A stretch of 64,000 nt of DNA, from NCBI GenBank assembly GCA_045577175.1, contig JAZNHT010000054.1, positions 16,366-80,365 on the forward strand. Reading direction: 5' to 3'. The stretch comes from SIG701 sp045577175. Its GTDB lineage: Bacteria > Bacillota > Clostridia > Oscillospirales > CAG-272. Below, piece by piece: positions 60,513 through 64,000 of the stretch; position 1 is the stretch's first letter; each line of letters starts with the position of its first letter. The notes beneath the pieces were generated by a model. It worked only from the letters and a program-made list of their open reading frames with translations. It was not told where the DNA came from and ran no database searches. The translations under genes were made by a program, and so were the position numbers.

Positions 60513-61205
60513 ATGACTAAGGGTAAGAAGTATGTCGACAGCGCGAAGCTGATCGAGAAAGCAAAATTGTATGATCCCACCGAGGCAATCGACCTCGTTT
60601 GCCAGACGTCCAAGGCTAAGTTCGACGAGACCGTTGAGCTGCACGTTCGTCTCGGCGTTGACTCCCGTCACGCAGATCAGCAGGTCCGCGGCGCGGTTGT
60701 TCTCCCGAACGGTACCGGTAAGAAGGTACGCACCCTCGTTTTCGCAAAGGGTGACCACGCAAAGGCTGCAACCGAGGCAGGCGCTGACTACGTCGGTGAC
60801 GTTGATCTCGTTGAGAAGATCATGAAAGAGAACTGGTTCGAGTTCGACATCGTTATCGCTACCCCCGACATGATGGGTACGATCGGTCGTCTCGGTAAGA
60901 CGCTCGGTCCGAAGGGTCTCATGCCGAACCCGAAGGCTGGTACCGTCACGATGGACGTTGCCCGTGCCGTAACGGAGGCTAAGGCCGGTAAGATCGAGTA
61001 CCGTCTGGACAAGACCAACATCATCCACTGCCCGATCGGTAAGGCTTCCTTCGGTGCTGAGAAGCTCGCTGAGAACTTCAACGCACTGATGGGCGCGATC
61101 ATCAAGGCAAAACCGGCTGCTGCAAAGGGACAGTATATCAAGAGCTGCACCATCGCTTCCACGATGGGCCCCGGTATCCACGTCAACGCAAGCAAGCTCG
61201 GCTGA
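60513..61205 (+). CDS. rplA: 50S ribosomal protein L1
   Basis: 230 residues. GKKYVDSAKLIEKAKLYDP start, VELHVRLGVDSRHADQQVRG, TPDMMGTIGRLGKTLGPKGL (rRNA-binding GPKGLMPNPKAGTV) and the TMGPGIHVN end. Rotates the L1 stalk and would bind the leader hairpin before rplK. AAGGAGGACGCAC precedes the ATG at 60513. It is followed by a terminator rather than rplJ-rplL. Confidence 0.98.
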   Translation: MTKGKKYVDSAKLIEKAKLYDPTEAIDLVCQTSKAKFDETVELHVRLGVDSRHADQQVRGAVVLPNGTGKKVRTLVFAKGDHAKAATEAGADYVGDVDLVEKIMKENWFEFDIVIATPDMMGTIGRLGKTLGPKGLMPNPKAGTVTMDVARAVTEAKAGKIEYRLDKTNIIHCPIGKASFGAEKLAENFNALMGAIIKAKPAAAKGQYIKSCTIASTMGPGIHVNASKLG

Positions 61206-61219
61206 TTTTTCTGAAACAT

Positions 61220-61252
61220 ACCCGCTGCGATATTCGCGGCGGGTGTTTTTTG
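61220..61252 (+). terminator. Terminator after rplA
   Basis: ACCCGCTGCGA, loop, TCGCGGCGGGT then GTTTTTTG, 14 bp past the rplA stop. Confidence 0.88.
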
Positions 61253-61288
61253 TTTACAGTATTTTTACACCGCAACAGGTTTTCTCCC

Positions 61289-61318
61289 TTGACCGCACAG
61301 GTGATTTTGTTGTATAAT
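61289..61318 (+). promoter_or_regulatory. Sigma-A promoter of the DUF1538/PII-like genes
   Basis: TTGACC, 18-bp spacer, TATAAT, 28 bp before the GTG start. Confidence 0.75.
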
Positions 61319-61346
61319 ATATATAGTAATCTCCGGGAGGTCTGTT

Positions 61347-62855
61347 GTGCGCAAATTATTGAAAGCGAAAATCAGCGAATCCGTCTCTGCCGTGTTGCCG
61401 ATCACGGTGATTGTCGTTGTGCTGAGTATCGCGCTTGGGCTGTCCACCCCGATTCTCACACTGTTTTTGATCGGTGCCTGTATGCTGGTTCTCGGTATGG
61501 GCTTGTTTACGCTCGGCGCCGATATGTCCATGATCGTTATCGGCGATAAAATTGGCTCCACGCTGACGAAATCCCGTTCACTTCCGCTGATTTCGTTTGT
61601 CACACTGCTGATCGGCGTGTTCGTTACGATTGCGGAGCCGGATCTCACCGTGCTCGCGGAGCAGGTTTCTCCTGCCAATCCGTTTTTGATTACAGGTACC
61701 GTCGCGCTCGGTGTCGGTATTTTTCTTGTAATCGCCGTTTTGCGCACTTTTTTGCGCGTAAAACTTTCCTACCTCCTCGTCTTTTTTTATGCAATCGTGT
61801 TCGCCATCGCGGCGTTTACCGATAAGAACTATCTCGCCCTTGCATTTGATTCGGGCGGAGTTACGACGGGCGTTATTACCGTTCCGTTTATCCTTGCGCT
61901 CAATAAAGGTTTTTCCGCCGTCCGTGCGGATAAGGATTCCGGTGAGGACAGCTTCGGCATGGTCGCGCTTGCCTCAGTCGGTCCGATTCTTGCCGTGCTG
62001 ATTCTCGGTCTTTTTTCAAATACGCCGCCGGATGCGTCTCTTTCCGAAACGGTTTCGGATTCGATGGTCAACAACTCCCGTGATTTGTTCGCTATGTTCG
62101 GGCATGCGCTTCCCGATTATGCACTTGAGGTCGCTGTGGCACTTCTGCCGATCGTCGTGCTCTTTCTCATTTTCCAGTTCGTGAAGATCCGTATGTCCGG
62201 CGGTGAGCTGATCAAGATTTTTGTCGGGATCTTCTATACATACGCAGGACTTGTCATTTTTCTCACCGGCGTTAACGTCGGCTTTTTGCCCGTCGGTAAT
62301 CTCGTCGGAGAAGAGCTCGCCGTGCAGCCGTATAATTGGATCCTTATCCCCCTCGGTCTTCTGATCGGATATTTTATCGTGTCCGCCGAGCCCGCCGTGC
62401 ACGTCCTCAATAATCAGGTTGAGGAGATCACGGGCGGTGTCGTCTCCCGTCACGCCATGATGGTCTGTATGTCCGTCGGCGTTGCCGTATCCGTATCGCT
62501 TGCGATGGTGCGCGTACTGACCGGTATGAGTATCTGGTGGCTTATCATTCCCGGATATTTGACTGCGCTTTTGCTTACCTTTGTCGTGCCGCCGATCTTT
62601 ACCGGCATTGCGTTTGACTCCGGTGGCGTCGCCTCCGGACCGATGACGGCGACCTTCCTTCTGCCTCTTGCCATGGGCGCGTGTGATTCCGAAAGAATCC
62701 TCACGGATGCATTCGGTGTCGTTGCCATGGTTGCCATGACGCCGCTGATTGCGATTCAGATCATGGGTCTTATTTATAAGATCAAGATGGCGAAGGCAGA
62801 GCGCGAAAAGCCGACCGCGGATACGTGCGAGATCATCGAGCTGTCTCTTGTGTGA
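61347..62855 (+). CDS. DUF1538 multi-spanning membrane protein, internally duplicated
   Basis: A 502-residue membrane protein of the DUF1538 family, with about 12 hydrophobic segments. The two halves repeat: AEPDLTVLAEQV (96-107) answers AEPAVHVLNNQV (347-358), and LAFDSGGVTTGVIT (165-178) answers IAFDSGGVASGPMT (421-434), an offset of about 250-256. Such inverted or tandem duplication with an Asp-Ser-Gly-Gly motif inside the membrane is typical of secondary transporters, so a permease or channel is likely. The GTG start has CCGGGAGG upstream. The tandem PII-like gene follows by 19 bp, a pairing that suggests gating by that protein. Confidence 0.85.
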   Translation: MRKLLKAKISESVSAVLPITVIVVVLSIALGLSTPILTLFLIGACMLVLGMGLFTLGADMSMIVIGDKIGSTLTKSRSLPLISFVTLLIGVFVTIAEPDLTVLAEQVSPANPFLITGTVALGVGIFLVIAVLRTFLRVKLSYLLVFFYAIVFAIAAFTDKNYLALAFDSGGVTTGVITVPFILALNKGFSAVRADKDSGEDSFGMVALASVGPILAVLILGLFSNTPPDASLSETVSDSMVNNSRDLFAMFGHALPDYALEVAVALLPIVVLFLIFQFVKIRMSGGELIKIFVGIFYTYAGLVIFLTGVNVGFLPVGNLVGEELAVQPYNWILIPLGLLIGYFIVSAEPAVHVLNNQVEEITGGVVSRHAMMVCMSVGVAVSVSLAMVRVLTGMSIWWLIIPGYLTALLLTFVVPPIFTGIAFDSGGVASGPMTATFLLPLAMGACDSERILTDAFGVVAMVAMTPLIAIQIMGLIYKIKMAKAEREKPTADTCEIIELSLV

Positions 62856-62874
62856 CGGCTGTCAGGAGTGTATG

Positions 62875-63597
62875 ATGAACAATCAAGAATATAAACTGGA
62901 TTTAGTGGTGACGATTGTCGATCACGGGCAGGATAAAAAGGTTTTGTCCATGTATCGCTCCATGTCGGTCACGACGTGGATGAGCACGTACGGCAGAGGC
63001 ACCGCGCCCAGCGAAATGATGCAGTATCTCGGACTCGGTGAGCCCGAGAAGGATGTGCAGTTTGCACTTGTGCCGCGCACGGTTGTGCCGGAGATTTTCA
63101 GTGAATTGTCCAAACGGATTTCCATTGAAAAGCCGGGGCACGGGATTGTATTTACCGTGCCGCTCAGCAGTATCGCCGGCAGACGGGCACTGAACGAAAT
63201 CTGTGATGTCGGAAATCCCCTCAAAAAAGTGAAGGAGGCACCTACTGTGGAAGAAAAGAAATCCGGTGCAGCGTATGAATACAGTCTGATCGTCACGATT
63301 CTGAACAGCGGATCGGCGGAGGCGGTCATGGATGCAGCGAGAAAAGCGGGCGCAGGCGGCGGCACTGTCATTCACGGGCGCGGTTTGAACGCAAAGAATG
63401 CGGAGAAATTCTTCGGCTTCACGATTCAGGCGGAGAAGGATATGCTTCTCATTGTCGCACGGACGGGTGAGAAGGACACGATCATGCGTGCCATTACCGA
63501 GGCGGAGAATATGACTGCGGAGGGACGCGGCATCACGTTCTCGCTTCCCGTGGACAGTCTTGCAGGCATTTCCCGTATGATGAAAACGGAAGAATAA
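62875..63597 (+). CDS. Tandem PII-like signalling protein
   Basis: A 240-residue soluble protein made of two copies of a PII-like domain (about 8-105 and 128-235). Matching blocks: LDLVVTIVDHG / YSLIVTILNSG (strand 1), YGRGTA / HGRGLN (nucleotide-loop-like), EPEKDVQFALVPR / QAEKDMLLIVART, and GHGIVFTVPLSSIAG / GRGITFSLPVDSLAG (C-terminal). The canonical T-loop uridylylation Tyr is not evident. AGGAG lies 6 bases from the ATG at 62875 (an ATG 3 bp upstream is possible). Probably binds a nucleotide and controls the DUF1538 membrane protein, as PII controls AmtB; this is inference. Confidence 0.82.
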   Translation: MNNQEYKLDLVVTIVDHGQDKKVLSMYRSMSVTTWMSTYGRGTAPSEMMQYLGLGEPEKDVQFALVPRTVVPEIFSELSKRISIEKPGHGIVFTVPLSSIAGRRALNEICDVGNPLKKVKEAPTVEEKKSGAAYEYSLIVTILNSGSAEAVMDAARKAGAGGGTVIHGRGLNAKNAEKFFGFTIQAEKDMLLIVARTGEKDTIMRAITEAENMTAEGRGITFSLPVDSLAGISRMMKTEE

Positions 63598-63666
63598 TAA
63601 AAAAGCGCACCGTAATGCGTGATGTTCTTAGCGGAGAAATCACGAAACATTTACCTAATCCCACAG

Positions 63667-63714
63667 TAGGGGCGAACTGTGTTCGCCCGCGGGCGTTCGC
63701 AGAACGCCCCTACG
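63667..63714. repeat. REP-like palindrome
   Basis: GTAGGGGCG (63667-63675) pairs with CGCCCCTAC (63706-63714) around the inner palindrome CGCCCGCGGGCG. The sequence looks like a dispersed intergenic repeat common in Clostridia genomes. No gene lies in the 191 bp from 63598 to 63788. Confidence 0.65.
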
Positions 63715-63756
63715 GATAGAAAAAATTTGCTCCGCAGTAAACAAATAATTAGCCTG

Positions 63757-63779
63757 GACAGACTTATTCGAAGTCTGTC
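63757..63779. terminator. Hairpin between the PII-like gene and the small membrane protein gene
   Basis: GACAGACTT, loop ATTCG, AAGTCTGTC: a 9-bp perfect stem between convergent genes. T-runs are poor on both sides, so terminator function is uncertain. Confidence 0.45.
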
Positions 63780-63788
63780 GGGGATTTT

Positions 63789-63998
63789 CTATTTGTGGTT
63801 TATAATTCGAGTTAAAATAAAAGTTTCAACAATTATTAAGAGGACAAAAAACGATCCGTATACTATTCTTCCTTTTTCAATTTGTTCTGCTGTGGGAAAA
63901 GATTCTAAAGAACCAAAAACAAGCAGAAAAATATCCAGTACAATGATGACAGCAACAACAATTGAAAGAATGATCCAAAATGCCTTTGCTTTTTTCAT
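63789..63998 (-). CDS. Small two-TM membrane protein, hypothetical
   Basis: 69 residues with two hydrophobic helices (about 8-29 and 46-65: FWIILSIVVAVIIVLDIFLL and VYGSFFVLLIIVETFILTRI) joined by a polar loop. No recognised family. The start ATG is 3 bases from the window edge, so its ribosome site and upstream context cannot be seen. Nucleotide composition is A+T-richer than the genes beside it. Confidence 0.5.
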   Translation of the reverse strand: MKKAKAFWIILSIVVAVIIVLDIFLLVFGSLESFPTAEQIEKGRIVYGSFFVLLIIVETFILTRIINHK

Positions 63999-64000
63999 AT

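Noticed and set aside
1..64000. CRISPR arrays, prophage genes, rRNA
   Set aside because: No regularly spaced direct repeats, no structural phage genes and no rRNA sequence were seen anywhere in the window.

Overview
The window reads as a chromosomal segment of a Gram-positive, low-to-mid G+C anaerobe of the class Clostridia. It is probably a gut-associated Oscillospirales-type bacterium. This rests on Firmicute-type gene order (SRP RNA-dnaX-ebfC-recR; ecfA1-ecfA2-ecfT-truA; nusB-xseA-xseB-ispA-tlyA-nadK-argR-recN; rpmG-secE-nusG-rplK-rplA), on WhiA, DUF951, a LysM/GH18 spore-type hydrolase and a large Bacillus-type SRP RNA with an Alu domain, and on consensus sigma-A promoters with 17-bp spacers. 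Species cannot be fixed from sequence alone. I see no prophage, insertion-sequence transposase, CRISPR array, rRNA or tRNA.

Layout. 1-7.9 kb (minus): a Clp ATPase cut by the window edge, CvpA, a DUF5711-like protein, truA, the ECF transporter core (ecfT, two ATPases), an RlmI/K-like methyltransferase and ruvC, read from a promoter at about 8.0 kb. 8.1-13.6 kb (plus): DUF951, a YfhO-like membrane protein, ruvA, ruvB, radC. 13.7-18 kb (minus): recR, YbaB/EbfC, dnaX, SRP RNA, enolase. 18.1-19.4 kb (plus): LysM-GH18 hydrolase. 19.5-38.3 kb (minus): a DUF4430 lipoprotein, a class A PBP, dnaE, whiA, murB, a HAD phosphatase, tyrS, recN, argR, nadK, tlyA, a PAP2-like protein, ispA, xseB, xseA, a TsaD-like paralogue and nusB. 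These are tightly spaced and may be largely one transcription unit.

38.4-41.5 kb (plus): a cell-envelope set (M23 peptidase, four-TM protein, SGNH hydrolase, DUF4358 lipoprotein). 41.6-52.8 kb is the accessory part: a DUF4832 glycosidase-like protein with YgjV, a three-gene SDR/PHP/medium-chain dehydrogenase operon, a choloylglycine-hydrolase homologue, an HTH/TPR-like regulator, and an AraC regulator divergent from a deacetylase-like protein plus an MFS transporter. 52.8-53.1 kb holds a palindromic MITE-like repeat. 53.1-56 kb is visibly G+C-richer: thiI, a winged-helix protein and a PiT phosphate transporter. 56-58.5 kb: a Gfo/Idh/MocA oxidoreductase and meso-diaminopimelate dehydrogenase. 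58.5-61.3 kb: a hairpin repeat, then rpmG, secE, nusG, rplK and rplA with a sigma-A promoter and an L1-type leader. 61.3-63.6 kb: an internally duplicated DUF1538 membrane protein followed by a protein made of two tandem PII-like domains. The end holds a REP-like hairpin and a small two-TM protein.

Most of the window is housekeeping: recombination and repair (RuvABC, RecN, RecR, RadC, Exo VII), replication (DnaE, DnaX), envelope synthesis (MurB, PBP, Ddh, IspA) and translation. The best candidates for less-described biology are the DUF1538/tandem-PII pair, the SDR-PHP-dehydrogenase operon, the AraC-controlled deacetylase-like/MFS locus, the altered coupling motif in EcfT, and the palindromic repeats.
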